From Paraescarpia echinospica (taxonomy: Eukaryota > Annelida > Polychaeta > Sabellida > Siboglinidae), in the NCBI GenBank assembly GCA_020002185.1, contig CM034541.1:27743319-27807318 (forward strand): DNA of 64,000 nt, read 5' to 3'. Of the stretch, positions 63,946 to 64,000 are shown piece after piece. The position numbers were made by a program, and so were the translations under genes. Under the pieces are notes generated by a model, which saw only the letters and a list, made by a program, of their open reading frames with translations, did not search any database and was not told where the DNA came from. How positions within the stretch are numbered: position 1 is the stretch's first letter; each line of letters begins with the position of its first letter.

Positions 63946-64000
63946 GTAATGTTACTGCTTACACAATGAAATGATAACTGTAATAATGATCTCCATTAGC

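Noticed and set aside
62662..62770. Possible host exon EKLIEWIKKLVDRAVRL
   Set aside because: Reaches a stop and has no donor; the exons at 62258 and 63793 already join in phase.

Overview
This is nuclear DNA from a multicellular animal, very probably an aquatic invertebrate; I cannot name the phylum. The evidence is short coding exons separated by kilobase AT-rich introns with canonical GT-AG splice sites, many decayed non-LTR retrotransposons (RTE/F52C9.6-like, CR1/L2-like and Rex1/Babar-like), tRNA-derived SINE units, long simple-sequence tracts, minisatellites and fold-back repeats. Nothing prokaryotic is present.

The backbone of the window is one host gene on the + strand, running from at least 3150 to at least 63945 and open at both ends. 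I assembled fifteen exons from splice sites, reading phase and domain logic; most are too short to be seen as ORFs. They give about 700 residues in the order VWA domain, first Cache-type segment, second Cache-type segment, then a Cys-rich C-terminal region. This matches the CACHD1 / voltage-gated calcium channel alpha2-delta family, with CACHD1 the better fit. All but one of the junctions agree in phase; the exception is between 12248 and 15123, where an exon is missing.

The introns by region: 0.4-3 kb holds an RTE relic and a small mobile-element ORF. 3.4-7.8 kb holds an L2 scrap and a nearly full-length antisense LINE. 8-12 kb holds LINE ends. 13-15 kb holds a LINE endonuclease fragment bounded by inverted repeats. 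15.8-16.3 kb is a 15-bp minisatellite touching a splice donor. 16.7-19.7 kb is a nearly full-length but dead F52C9.6-like LINE. 21.8-23.6 kb holds a fold-back hairpin and a palindromic nuclease-like relic. 27-32 kb holds satellites, a hAT-like non-autonomous element and a second hairpin. 33-36 kb holds LINE pieces. 36.0-41.9 kb is a 5.9-kb element with terminal inverted repeats and a large broken protein. 44.5-47.2 kb is a 2.7-kb fold-back whose core is a higher-order minisatellite. 47.5-48.4 kb holds two minisatellites. 49-50 kb is a Rex1-like LINE. 50.8-52.1 kb is a SINE-headed LINE composite. 52.1-54.5 kb is a second inverted-repeat-flanked relative of the 36-42 kb element. 55-62 kb is nested LINEs ending in another SINE-headed LINE.

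The best candidate for an undescribed system is the protein family encoded (in broken form, all mainly on the - strand) at 22.7-23.2, 36.8-40.5 and 52.8-53.9 kb. It has spaced acidic motifs, a GCxTT...G.G.K motif that I read as FEN1/XPG-like (PIN-fold) nuclease architecture, and a Cys-rich CXC-like tail. Two of the three copies are flanked by inverted repeats, suggesting a DNA transposon with an unusual nuclease. Functional assignment is inference from motifs only.
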